Shown here: one piece after another, positions 18,293 to 26,444 of the stretch
How positions within the stretch are numbered: position 1 is the first letter of the stretch
Layout: each line of letters opens with the position of its first letter
Assembly (NCBI RefSeq): GCF_002215215.1
Contig: NZ_CP018632.1
Coordinates: 4,956,501 to 5,020,500, forward strand
Source: Granulosicoccus antarcticus IMCC3135
Lineage (GTDB): Bacteria > Pseudomonadota > Gammaproteobacteria > Granulosicoccales > Granulosicoccaceae
Length of the DNA: 64,000 nt
Direction: 5' to 3'
Position numbers and translations under genes: made by a program
Notes under the pieces: model-generated
The model's database searches: none
Seen by the model: the letters and a program-made list of their open reading frames with translations, nothing else
What the model was told of the DNA's origin: nothing

Positions 18293-19399
18293 TTATGGGA
18301 TCACGACAGCCAAGGCAATCGCCTTGACAGTATTTGCCGGCACTTCACCGACAACCGTTATAAAGGCGTTCTCGGTACTCAACCCAAAAGCATTCATGGC
18401 ACCCATGCTGGACAAACCCGCTGAGGCATTGGCCTGTTCGGCTACGGTTGCGTACTCGACATAAACAGAGACTGATGTCATACCGTCGGTCAACATCACA
18501 TGACTCATGGGACCGGTGCTCATCGGCATGGGGGAATAAACCTCTGAGACCTCTTTATAACCTTCAGGCAACTCGCCAAAACTGACTCTGTCCACCTGCT
18601 TGGCCACCGTTTCCGGCAAACCGGATGTTGCCTTGAGCTTCTTGGGTTCCAGCCAGCTGATCTTTTCCCGGCCAGAGTCGATATCAAATCGAGCCACCTC
18701 AATGCTGACGGGGTATTCGATATGTGTGAATATCACCTGTTCCACAGCCCGTTGCGGACCATCAAGCAACATGGATCTGAGCAACATATGCGTATCCTGA
18801 TCGATCCAGAAGCGATACCCATAGCGAAACTTGTCGGTAGGCATGACATTGACTACATAGGTAGCCAGGCCTGCGACTCGATCAGGATTCCCCATACTGA
18901 GTTCATATCGCCCATTGGAGGCCAGATCCGCATCGATCTGTGGCAACAGCTCATTCGGTTTGGATTTACTGACAATCACCGACTCACTGTCGGGCCAGAT
19001 GCAGGTAACCAGGCTGTGATTCCGAATAACTTCCCGGGCCTCTCCATCCAGGGCTCGTAGCCGTTCAAGCTCGCCTTCTGAATTGCTGGAGTGAAGGATA
19101 TCCATGGACGTTATATGGTTACCCTGCACATGCACGAAAGTACCTTCGTAGTTCAGAGACTTCATGGCTTCGGACATGGTCCGAACCAATTCAGCCGGAT
19201 TCAGGGCTGGCTCTGAATCGCTGACAGCATCGGCATCAGGCAACGAAGCACTGGACGAATCCGCCAATGCACTCGCCCCCACGCCCATGAGCGAACCGAT
19301 CAGCAGCGTACGCAGTGCCAGACGAAACAGGCCACTGCGGTGCTGCGACAGGATACCCAACTGAGTTGTCAGCTCGAAAGCCGAATACGAGCACTTCAC
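18293..19399 (-). CDS. rseB: sigma-E regulator RseB/MucB
   Basis: Periplasmic protein that binds the anti-sigma factor RseA/MucA and shields it from cleavage until off-pathway lipopolysaccharide or porins release it. The 368 residues begin with a hydrophobic export segment (about 22-46, ending ASALA). The MucB/RseB core includes the typical SLNYEGTFVHVQG segment and the C-terminal GMTSVSVYVEY. The N-terminus is longer than usual before the signal segment. It starts two bases after the rseA stop. Confidence 0.94.
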   Translation of the reverse strand: MKCSYSAFELTTQLGILSQHRSGLFRLALRTLLIGSLMGVGASALADSSSASLPDADAVSDSEPALNPAELVRTMSEAMKSLNYEGTFVHVQGNHITSMDILHSSNSEGELERLRALDGEAREVIRNHSLVTCIWPDSESVIVSKSKPNELLPQIDADLASNGRYELSMGNPDRVAGLATYVVNVMPTDKFRYGYRFWIDQDTHMLLRSMLLDGPQRAVEQVIFTHIEYPVSIEVARFDIDSGREKISWLEPKKLKATSGLPETVAKQVDRVSFGELPEGYKEVSEVYSPMPMSTGPMSHVMLTDGMTSVSVYVEYATVAEQANASAGLSSMGAMNAFGLSTENAFITVVGEVPANTVKAIALAVVIP

Positions 19400-19401
19400 T
19401 T

Positions 19402-20127
19402 TCAGCGCTCCTGCGTACGCTCGTCATAACCAACCAATCGTGAATAAGGCAACAGCCCTTCTCGATCGGAGGTCGGGGAATTTTCGATGTGTTGTGACAG
19501 AAGCATATTCAGCCGTTCTTCATCACCGACACGCTCCGAGGACTGCGGAGACACCCAGAAAGAACCGGTGTTGGCGACCAGATCAACTTCTGGCAACGGT
19601 GTACCCAGCACTTGCTGAGAAAAGGCATTACTGCCGTCGATGGAACTTGCGCCACTACTTGCCAAAGTCTGTGTTGGCTGCGCTGGATCCTGCTGCCACA
19701 CGTTCATGCCCACAACCGTCACTGCCGCAACACTTGCCGCCAATGCAAAACCGGTGATGCCGGTACCCAGCCACGAGGAGCGTTGTTCACGAGCCGCAGA
19801 CAGATCAGCCACTGGAGCCGCTTGTTCGACTGTTACGTTACTTGATGGTGACGCCAGGCTGGCAGCCTCGCTGGAGATTGGCGTGATGTTGCTGTACGCC
19901 GGCTCATCATCGATGGCGGCGCAGATTCGTGAAACAAGCGCACTATCTGTCTGCACGGGCTCGTTGTTGATCACATCACGAATCAGATGGTAGCGTGCCC
20001 ACTTGGCGCGCAGCGCTTCATCGCCACACACACCTTTGACACATTCTGATGGGTTCAGCTCATGCCACTCACCATCCATGAGTTGCGAAAGCTGTTCATT
20101 ATTCACGGGGTCATTTGGATGCTGCAT
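19402..20127 (-). CDS. rseA: anti-sigma-E factor RseA/MucA
   Basis: Inner-membrane anti-sigma factor holding RpoE inactive until regulated proteolysis. The N-terminal cytoplasmic domain shows the LSQLMDGEWHELNPSECV motif and the RYHLIRDVI helix of the RseA N-terminal family. One membrane span is predicted near residues 118-138 (GITGFALAASVAAVTVVG), with the remainder periplasmic. At 241 residues it is slightly longer than MucA. It directly follows rpoE, separated by 3 bp. Confidence 0.94.
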   Translation of the reverse strand: MQHPNDPVNNEQLSQLMDGEWHELNPSECVKGVCGDEALRAKWARYHLIRDVINNEPVQTDSALVSRICAAIDDEPAYSNITPISSEAASLASPSSNVTVEQAAPVADLSAAREQRSSWLGTGITGFALAASVAAVTVVGMNVWQQDPAQPTQTLASSGASSIDGSNAFSQQVLGTPLPEVDLVANTGSFWVSPQSSERVGDEERLNMLLSQHIENSPTSDREGLLPYSRLVGYDERTQER

Positions 20128-20130
20128 GGT

Positions 20131-20781
20131 TTACCTGCGTCGTTCTTCGAGCAAGGGCTCGAGGTTGATATCGATGGCTTCCCGGGCACGGAAGATTCGT
20201 GAGCGTACGGTGCCAATCGGACAATCCATGGCCTGCGCGATGTCTTCATAGGACATACCTTCAAATTCGCGCAACCGGATTGCGGTGCGCAGATCATCGG
20301 GTAAGGCCTCTATGGAATCGCTCACAACACGCGCAATCTGTTCTGTCACCATGACTCGTTCTGGTGTCGCGTTATCGCGCAGCGCGCTGCCACTATCGAA
20401 CTGCTCGGCATCAGCGGCGTCGATGCCGGTGTCACTGATTTTGCGGCTCATGGTGACCAGATGATTTTTTGCCGTATTGATGGCAATCCGGTACAGCCAG
20501 GTATAGAAAGCACTGTCGCCGCGGAAATTCTTCAGTCCGCGGTAAGCCTTGATAAAGGCCTCCTGTGTAACATCCTGGGATTCATGGGCGTCATGCACGT
20601 AGCGTGAGACAAGATGGCCGATCTTGTGCTGATATTTGAGCACCAGCAGATCGTAGGCCGACTTGTCGCCACGTTGTACGCGCTCAACCAGCGCCATATC
20701 TATTTCTTTGTCACTCAACGGCTTCGCTCCCCGAGCGATTAGAGGTTCCGATGCAGACACCTTGTTCGAGGCGCGAATCAT
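20131..20781 (-). CDS. rpoE: RNA polymerase sigma factor RpoE/AlgU
   Basis: ECF sigma factor for envelope stress, about 216 residues from the ATG at 20781. Region 2 includes YQHKIGHLVSRYV and DVTQEAFIKAYRGL; region 4 includes LPDDLRTAIRLREFEGMSYEDIA. The frame opens at 20832, but a putative sigma-E promoter at 20825-20851 would overlap such a start, and the family core begins only at ALVERVQRGD. The first 25 or so residues are an extension relative to E. coli, and an even shorter start is possible. It heads the operon rpoE-rseA-rseB-rseC-mucD. Confidence 0.95.
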   Translation of the reverse strand: MIRASNKVSASEPLIARGAKPLSDKEIDMALVERVQRGDKSAYDLLVLKYQHKIGHLVSRYVHDAHESQDVTQEAFIKAYRGLKNFRGDSAFYTWLYRIAINTAKNHLVTMSRKISDTGIDAADAEQFDSGSALRDNATPERVMVTEQIARVVSDSIEALPDDLRTAIRLREFEGMSYEDIAQAMDCPIGTVRSRIFRAREAIDINLEPLLEERRR

Positions 20782-20824
20782 ATCAGTTGTACATCCTATA
20801 TCACCCGATGGGCCAATACTTTGT

Positions 20825-20851
20825 ATGACCACGTTTCTCGGTATAGTTCAT
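20825..20851 (-). promoter_or_regulatory. candidate sigma-E autoregulatory promoter of rpoE
   Basis: On the minus strand TGAACTA (20845-20851) resembles the sigma-E -35 element GGAACTT, and GTCATA (20825-20830) sits at about the right distance for the -10 element TCTGA. Autoregulation of rpoE/algU from such a promoter is established in E. coli and Pseudomonas. The match is partial, so this is a candidate only. Confidence 0.35.
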
Positions 20852-20917
20852 CCTTGGCTCTGCAATTGTGCACTGCTTCGATAAATAGTCCATTCGCAAT
20901 TCTTACGGAACTCACTC

Positions 20918-21748
20918 ATGTCCCTGCCCCTGATTCTAGATGTTGCTGATCTGGCCACTCTGCTGGCTGATATCCAGACCGAAGGCAGCACCCTGACCCG
21001 GTCAAATCTCTGCCTGGTTGACCTTCGATCCGCCGAAGCGTTCGCAGCCGGGCATATACCCGGCGCCTGCCATGGTGATGCAGCCCTGTTGAGCCGAGCT
21101 GAGAGCCCGGTCGGTGGCTTGTTGCCGCTTCCTGAGCAATTCAATCGTTTTCTGGCTGACATCGGCGCCAACCTGGGCGATCAGATCATCGCCTATGACG
21201 GAGGTGGTGAAACCGCTGCCGCCCGCCTGCTCTGGGTCATGGATGCCTATGGTTATGAGGTGGGTAGCTGGCTGAATGGCGGCTTCAATGCCTGGCAATC
21301 CACCGACCTCCCTGTCAGCCACAGCGCCGAAAAACCCGCTTCCGGGAATCTGTCACTGTCTGTATTTGGCGATAACGTGATGTCTGCCGATGAGCTATTG
21401 AGCGAACTCGCCTCGCCGACATTGAGTATCCTGGACGTGCGCAGCGCAGCTGAATACAACGGCACTGACGTTCGAAGCGCCATGGGTGGTCACGTCCCAG
21501 GGGCCCAGCATCTTGAATGGACAGCCTTACTGGACGCACAAGGACGCCTGCTTGAGGATGATGCCCTGCAGGCGAAACTTGCCCCGATGAAACTGTCTAC
21601 GGATAACACGGTTGTTGTCTACTGCCAGACACATCAGCGCTCAGCCGTAACCTATGTCGCTCTCAAACACCTGGGATTCACGGATGTTCGCGCTCTGGAT
21701 GGAGCATGGTCCAACTGGGGAAACCGGGCAGACACACCCAAGGAGTAA
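20918..21748 (+). CDS. two-domain rhodanese-type sulfurtransferase
   Basis: Transfers sulfane sulfur from thiosulfate or 3-mercaptopyruvate to a thiophilic acceptor. It has 276 residues with two rhodanese domains (about 5-130, inactive, and 150-270, catalytic). The catalytic Cys is in VVYCQTHQRS near residue 235. This loop is closer to the thiosulfate type than to the CGSGVT loop of mercaptopyruvate enzymes. DLRSAEAFAAGHIPGA and DVRSAAEYNG are the usual rhodanese entry motifs. It is divergent from rpoE and converges with rsgA. Confidence 0.9.
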   Translation: MSLPLILDVADLATLLADIQTEGSTLTRSNLCLVDLRSAEAFAAGHIPGACHGDAALLSRAESPVGGLLPLPEQFNRFLADIGANLGDQIIAYDGGGETAAARLLWVMDAYGYEVGSWLNGGFNAWQSTDLPVSHSAEKPASGNLSLSVFGDNVMSADELLSELASPTLSILDVRSAAEYNGTDVRSAMGGHVPGAQHLEWTALLDAQGRLLEDDALQAKLAPMKLSTDNTVVVYCQTHQRSAVTYVALKHLGFTDVRALDGAWSNWGNRADTPKE

Positions 21749-21791
21749 CGCTTCAGCAAGCCTGCGTTATTGAATAGAGTCAGATAGGGAG

Positions 21792-21821
21792 GGCCTGCAC
21801 CCTGATACCGGGGTGCAGGCC
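21792..21821. terminator. strong hairpin between convergent sulfurtransferase gene and rsgA
   Basis: GGCCTGCACCC (21792-21802) and GGGTGCAGGCC (21811-21821) form a perfect 11-bp GC-rich stem with an 8-nt loop. It lies 43 bp after the sulfurtransferase stop and 31 bp after the rsgA stop on the other strand, so it can serve both directions. No T-run follows on either side. Confidence 0.6.
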
Positions 21822-21851
21822 GACTAGCAACCAGCGTGGATCAGGACCGTG

Positions 21852-22724
21852 CTATATCCCTGCAAGCTTGCAGTAGTTGTCGTAACGCCACTGCGCCACT
21901 GTGTTCTCTGCCAGTGCGTGTAACACACCGCAACCGGGTTCAACGGTATGGGAGCAGTCGCCAAACCGACAAGACTCGGCAGCTCTTGCCAGCTCGTGAT
22001 AGCCCTCCCTGACGATATTCGGAGCCAGATGTGCAACCGAGTACTGTCTGACGCCGGGAGAATCGATGATCGCCGCGCCTCCGGGCAGGTCGTACCAGAA
22101 TGTCACTGACGTTGTATGCGAACCGATACCCGTCGCCGCTGAAACCGCTCCGACGCGCAATTCCTTGTCAGGTAACAGTTTCTGGATGATCGAGGACTTG
22201 CCAACACCACTCGCTCCGACCAGGGTAAACGCCCGCCCTTCCAGCTCATTCAGTAACGGGTCTATACCATCTGCGTTCTTGGTATCGATGGCAACGGCCG
22301 GATAACCAATACTGCGATAGACCTCCAGCATGCGATCGCAGCTTTCCCGTTCCTCCTCGGATAGCAGATCAGCCTTGTTCAGAATGATCAGCGCCCCGAC
22401 ACCGGCTCGATGTGCAGCCAGACAGAATTGGTCGATCAACAAGGTATCGATGCCAGGAGGGTTCGCTGATACGATCCCCAAATGCGTCAGATTGGCAGCC
22501 AGAGGCTTGAAGGTGCGCCTGTCCGAGCGTTCCAGCACGCTACTACGGGGCACTAATTCGTGAACCCGCAGAACATCGCCGTCCTCTTCACAAAGCACCT
22601 TATCGCCTGCGACCAGCAATGGCACGCTTCGTAAGGGATAAGCTTGGCGTATTGCAGATTGCCCCTCGATCTGTACCGCAACGCTGGCACGAAAGTTGGC
22701 AATAATACGGGCCTGCATACTCAC
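21852..22724 (-). CDS. rsgA: small-subunit ribosome biogenesis GTPase RsgA
   Basis: Circularly permuted GTPase for late 30S maturation. The motif order G4 (LNKADLL), G1 (VGASGVGKSSI), G3 (DSPGVRQ) is diagnostic. The C-terminal zinc knuckle is CRFGDCSHTVEPGCGV. The length of 290 fits. It is divergent from orn, the same pairing as in E. coli and Pseudomonas. Confidence 0.96.
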   Translation of the reverse strand: MSMQARIIANFRASVAVQIEGQSAIRQAYPLRSVPLLVAGDKVLCEEDGDVLRVHELVPRSSVLERSDRRTFKPLAANLTHLGIVSANPPGIDTLLIDQFCLAAHRAGVGALIILNKADLLSEEERESCDRMLEVYRSIGYPAVAIDTKNADGIDPLLNELEGRAFTLVGASGVGKSSIIQKLLPDKELRVGAVSAATGIGSHTTSVTFWYDLPGGAAIIDSPGVRQYSVAHLAPNIVREGYHELARAAESCRFGDCSHTVEPGCGVLHALAENTVAQWRYDNYCKLAGI

Positions 22725-22896
22725 AAGGATGATGGACTAGCTAATGAAATACGGATGGCAGGCACGCTCGGGGTTTGTGTGCTTGAATAACTGCGCAGAG
22801 TGTAACGCGATATGCGACTGACATGGCGCAACCCTCTGACTACATGGCTAATCGGCCTTCCTGAACTTACCTTTAACAGACAAGCGAAACATCCTG

Positions 22897-23442
22897 ATGC
22901 CAGCGAGTAACGACAACCTGATCTGGGTTGATCTGGAAATGACCGGATTGGACCCGGAAAACGACACTGTAATAGAGATTGCGACAATTGTTACCGACCC
23001 GCAGCTCAATACCCTGGCCGAAGGGCCCGTCATCGCCATTCATGTGGAAGAAGCCAGGCTTGAAGCCATGGATGAATGGAATACCAAACACCACAACGAG
23101 TCCGGCCTGGTACAACGTATAAGAGACAGCAAATACAGCCTGGAACAGGCCAGCCAGGAAACTATCGAGTTTCTAAAAGACTGGATAGAACCCGGAAAGA
23201 GTCCGATGTGCGGGAACAGTATTTGTCAGGACCGTCGGTTCATGGTGCGTTATATGCCGACACTTGAAAATTTCTTTCATTACAGAAACGTCGATGTCAG
23301 CACCATCAAGGAACTGGTACGCCGCTGGCAACCTGATGCAGGACCGGGCTTCAGCAAGCAGAACACGCACCTTGCTCTGGACGACATCAGAGAGAGCATT
23401 GCCGAGCTTCAGTACTACCGGCAATATGTTTTCTCCATTTGA
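22897..23442 (+). CDS. orn: oligoribonuclease
   Basis: DEDDh 3'-5' exoribonuclease that degrades diribonucleotides, including pGpG. Its 181 residues start with [22 protein letters not shown] and contain the NSICQDRRF motif and a C-terminal [17 protein letters not shown] motif with the final catalytic His and Asp. It converges with the leucine-degradation operon. The 1-kb gap after it holds the DnaA-box repeat elements. Confidence 0.97.
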   Translation: MPASNDNLIWVDLEMTGLDPENDTVIEIATIVTDPQLNTLAEGPVIAIHVEEARLEAMDEWNTKHHNESGLVQRIRDSKYSLEQASQETIEFLKDWIEPGKSPMCGNSICQDRRFMVRYMPTLENFFHYRNVDVSTIKELVRRWQPDAGPGFSKQNTHLALDDIRESIAELQYYRQYVFSI

Positions 23443-23500
23443 TTCACTGTCTCCCTTAACAGGCATGACATATAACATCGAGTCAGCAAATTATTCCTCC

Positions 23501-23745
23501 CCGATGCTTGACGAGAGACTTAACAGTTGATCTTATGCACAAGCCAGCTCAAACCTGCTGTAACTCACATTTTTGCCGTCTCAAACTGGCTTACATTCAG
23601 AAAAAAACCATAACTTGTTGTTTTAATTGAATATATAAAGATTGTTCAATTAATGCTCAATATGACAATAGTGTTACGGCATGCCGCTTGCAGAGCCATT
23701 TTCGCACTTCATCCACAAGGTTATCCACAGAAATTGTGGATAACC
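23501..23745 (+). repeat. DnaA-box repeat element, copy 1
   Basis: The left end is CCGATGCTTGACG (23501-23513), followed by TTATGCACA (23533-23541). TTGTTCAA is at 23642-23649, with TATGACAATA just after. The right end has TTATCCACA (23721-23729) and its inverse TGTGGATAA (23735-23743) separated by 5 bp. The inverted repeat extends outward here to perfect 19-bp arms (23711-23729 and 23735-23753). The left box is 188 bp from the right pair, and TTGTTCAA is 79 bp from it. Confidence 0.85.
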
Positions 23746-23939
23746 TTGTGGATTCTGAGCATATCCCACCCCATTGAATCCATGGTGGAATCAGAGTGCT
23801 GACAACAAGGAATCAGAAGGATTCTAGCCAGGCAGCCTTGTAACAAAGCGGATATTCACACTGGTCATAAAATGTACAAAACTCTGCAAGCCTGATGCCA
23901 TATAGGTTGCAGCGTTCTATACGCCAGCCGTCCACATAC

Positions 23940-23962
23940 TTATCCACAGTTAATGTGTATAA
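23940..23962 (+). repeat. shortened copy: inverted DnaA-box pair
   Basis: TTATCCACA (23940-23948) faces TGTGTATAA (23954-23962, the inverse of TTATACACA) across the same 5-bp spacing as in the full copies. The preceding CACATACT matches the left flank of the pair in copy 3. CCTGATGCC at 23891-23899 may be a remnant of the left-end motif, but the AT-rich middle is missing. Confidence 0.6.
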
Positions 23963-24089
23963 ACAGAGCATAATTGGGTGTTACCTTTTAGACGTGGAAT
24001 GATATTGCTCAAACTCCAGCGACAGTATTTCGACTCGAAAAAATGTAATCAGGCTGATTTTTTTGCAAACTGACAGTGTTTTGTCACTC

Positions 24090-24336
24090 CCGATGCTTGA
24101 CGTGATTAAATTCCTCTGAGCTTTATACACAACACGCCATTTCTTCCACAAAAAGCACAATTCCCACAACGTCCAATCGATGCCAAAAGTGAAAATACTT
24201 CTATCTCATTGATAATATTGAATTATTTAAATTTGTTCAAATATAGAACAATTTCACGATATTGTTATAGAACATGGCCTGCAGCACCTTTTCCGAGCTT
24301 CATCCACAAGGTTATCCACAGATTTTGTGGATAACC
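24090..24336 (+). repeat. DnaA-box repeat element, copy 2
   Basis: CCGATGCTTGACG at 24090-24102 matches copy 1 exactly. TTATACACA (24123-24131) is the left box. TTGTTCAA is at 24233-24240, in a strongly AT-rich stretch. TTATCCACA (24312-24320) and TGTGGATAA (24326-24334) form the right pair across GATTT. The distances left box to pair (189 bp) and TTGTTCAA to pair (79 bp) match the other copies. Confidence 0.85.
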
Positions 24337-24452
24337 AGAAAAGGGCACAACAAAACACTGGCGCTGGACAATATTTGTACCTGAAACGAAGGTTGTTTCT
24401 CACCTGCAGCTTCTGCCATGGCCTGCCCGAAATCTGCGTTACCTCGCTGCTC

Positions 24453-26444
24453 TCATGGTTGCTCAGTTTTCACCAGGCTAACCAGCAGACTGCCCCCGTC
24501 CACGGTGCCCTCGACACGGCAATGCACCTGCTCAACCACACCATCTCTGGGGGCCAGCACACTGGTTTCCATCTTCATGGCCTCAAGCACCAGCAGGCGC
24601 TGTCCCTCTTTGACACTCTGTCCTGGCAACACATCCACCAAACGGATGACACCGGTCATCGGAGCACTCACAAAATCGGCATTGCTGGCTGACTCCTTCG
24701 CAGACTCCAACGGGTCAGGGCAACGAAACTCCAGCGTTCTGCCTTCAGCAGACACACTCACACAAGCACACATTGGTTCATCCCAGCGCACAACAGATAC
24801 TCGCTTTTTAAGACCATTGACTTCAACCACCAGACAATCTGCAGATAATGGCTGAATTCGGACATCCAGCTGCACATCGCGACTGTCAACATCGAGCAGT
24901 TGATAATGTCCAGGTTCGGCAATGGCATACCTGAGCGTCTGCACCTCTCTCTGGCAATGCATTGTCAATAAATGACTAGCACTGCCCCATAGCCGCCAGC
25001 CTGACAACGACTCATTGAAGTCCACATCAGCCAAAGACAACGCGGCCACAAGGGTGCTGAGCATGGAGGCAGGCTCTACGGCTGTCAGCGTATCCAGCTC
25101 GCGCTCGATCAAACCGGTATCCATCATGCCTTCCACAAACAGTGGATGCCGTGCAAGAGCACCGAGAAAATCCACATTGGTGACTGTACCGGCTACCTGT
25201 GTGTTCTGCAGGGCGCGGCTCAATTGCTTCAAGGCCTGCTCACGCGTGTCTGCATGGGTGATGATCTTGGCAATCATCGGGTCATAGAATGGCGTGATGT
25301 CATCACCCGATCGCACCCCTGTGTCATTGCGGACTCGCGGATCGAACGTCAGCCTTTGCAAATGGCCGGTGGCGGGCAGAAACCCGGCCGGTACATCCTC
25401 TGCATACAGCCGAGCCTCAAAGGCGTGCCCCTGAATGCTCAGTTCATTCTGGGTGAAGGGCAAAACCTCACCGGCAGCCACACGTATTTGTGCCTCCACC
25501 AGATCTTGACCGGTTATCGCCTCGGTGACCGGATGCTCAACCTGGAGCCGTGTATTCATTTCCATGAACCAGAAACCATCCACACGTAGTCCCTGCGAGC
25601 CGTCGACAATAAACTCGATAGTACCGGCGCCTTCGTAATTGATAGCCTGTGCCGCTGTCACAGCCGCTGTCGTCATGGCAGCTCGTACCGCCTCGCTCAT
25701 CCCTGGTGCTGGTGCCTCCTCAATCACTTTTTGATGGCGACGTTGCAAGGAGCAATCTCGCTCGAATAGATGCACCACGTTGCCATGACTATCACCAAAC
25801 ACCTGTACTTCGATATGCCTGGGACTGAGGATATATTTCTCAACCAGTACCGCCGCATCACCAAAGGCACTGAGCCCTTCACGAGCAGCACTTTCCAGTG
25901 CCTGCTCAAAATCCTCGGCCCGATCCACTCGTCGCATTCCTTTGCCACCACCACCGGCACGCGCCTTGATCAGTACGGGGTAACCAATCAGCTCAGCTTG
26001 TTGCGCCAGAAAATCAGGCGATTGCTCGCTACCGTGATACCCCGGAACAACCGGCACACCGGCCTTTTCCATCAGGATTTTGGCAGCATCCTTCAATCCC
26101 ATGGCACGGATTGCACTGGCGGTGGGACCGACAAAGATCAGCCTTGCCGCTGTCACGGCTTCTACAAAATCGGGATTTTCCGATAAGAACCCATAGCCGG
26201 GATGAATGGCCTGAGCACCGCTTGCCAGTGCGGCGGCAATGATCTTGTTGCCATCCAGATAGCTTTCGCCCACCGGTGTTGCGCCAATGTGCACCGCCTC
26301 GTCGGCCAGTTCTACATGGCGCGCCTGGGCATCGGCATCAGAGAAGACAGCCACGGTGCGGATGCCCATGCTGTTGGCCGTTTGAATAATGCGGCAGGCG
26401 ATCTCGCCGCGATTGGCGATAAGTAGGGATTCAATCATGAGCAT
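24453..26444 (-). CDS. liuD: methylcrotonyl-CoA carboxylase biotin-containing alpha subunit
   Basis: ATP-dependent biotin carboxylase plus biotin carrier for 3-methylcrotonyl-CoA carboxylation in leucine degradation, 663 residues. The biotin carboxylase domain (about 1-450) begins SLLIANRGEIACRII and carries the ATP-grasp glycine loop KARAGGGGKGMR. The C-terminal carrier domain has EAMKMET with biotinyl-Lys624. Its start overlaps the liuB stop by one base. By sequence alone a propionyl- or geranyl-CoA carboxylase is possible, but the liuA-liuB context decides for leucine. Confidence 0.93.
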   Translation of the reverse strand: MLMIESLLIANRGEIACRIIQTANSMGIRTVAVFSDADAQARHVELADEAVHIGATPVGESYLDGNKIIAAALASGAQAIHPGYGFLSENPDFVEAVTAARLIFVGPTASAIRAMGLKDAAKILMEKAGVPVVPGYHGSEQSPDFLAQQAELIGYPVLIKARAGGGGKGMRRVDRAEDFEQALESAAREGLSAFGDAAVLVEKYILSPRHIEVQVFGDSHGNVVHLFERDCSLQRRHQKVIEEAPAPGMSEAVRAAMTTAAVTAAQAINYEGAGTIEFIVDGSQGLRVDGFWFMEMNTRLQVEHPVTEAITGQDLVEAQIRVAAGEVLPFTQNELSIQGHAFEARLYAEDVPAGFLPATGHLQRLTFDPRVRNDTGVRSGDDITPFYDPMIAKIITHADTREQALKQLSRALQNTQVAGTVTNVDFLGALARHPLFVEGMMDTGLIERELDTLTAVEPASMLSTLVAALSLADVDFNESLSGWRLWGSASHLLTMHCQREVQTLRYAIAEPGHYQLLDVDSRDVQLDVRIQPLSADCLVVEVNGLKKRVSVVRWDEPMCACVSVSAEGRTLEFRCPDPLESAKESASNADFVSAPMTGVIRLVDVLPGQSVKEGQRLLVLEAMKMETSVLAPRDGVVEQVHCRVEGTVDGGSLLVSLVKTEQP

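Larger units (their letters stand above)
23443..24452. other. 1-kb non-coding region with DnaA-box repeat elements
   Basis: The region between convergent orn and liuD has no plausible gene; the only open frame of note (23981-24169, minus) lacks any family resemblance. It is AT-rich compared with the genes around it. It contains two full copies of the 247-bp repeat, one shortened inverted box pair at 23940-23962, and eight matches to TTATNCACA in about 800 bp (starts at 23533, 23721, 23735-, 23940, 23954-, 24123, 24312, 24326-). Confidence 0.8.

Noticed and set aside
23981-24169. Minus-strand open frame of 62 codons
   Set aside because: It lies over the repeat elements, has no ribosome site or family features and an atypical composition.
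23501-24336. The repeats as a CRISPR array
   Set aside because: Units are about 247 bp, with diverged interiors and no short regular spacers; the conserved parts are DnaA boxes, and no cas genes are in the window.
23443-24452. Calling this region the chromosomal oriC
   Set aside because: The box density is suggestive but no typical origin gene is nearby, and a similar element occurs 17 kb away; kept as a hypothesis only.
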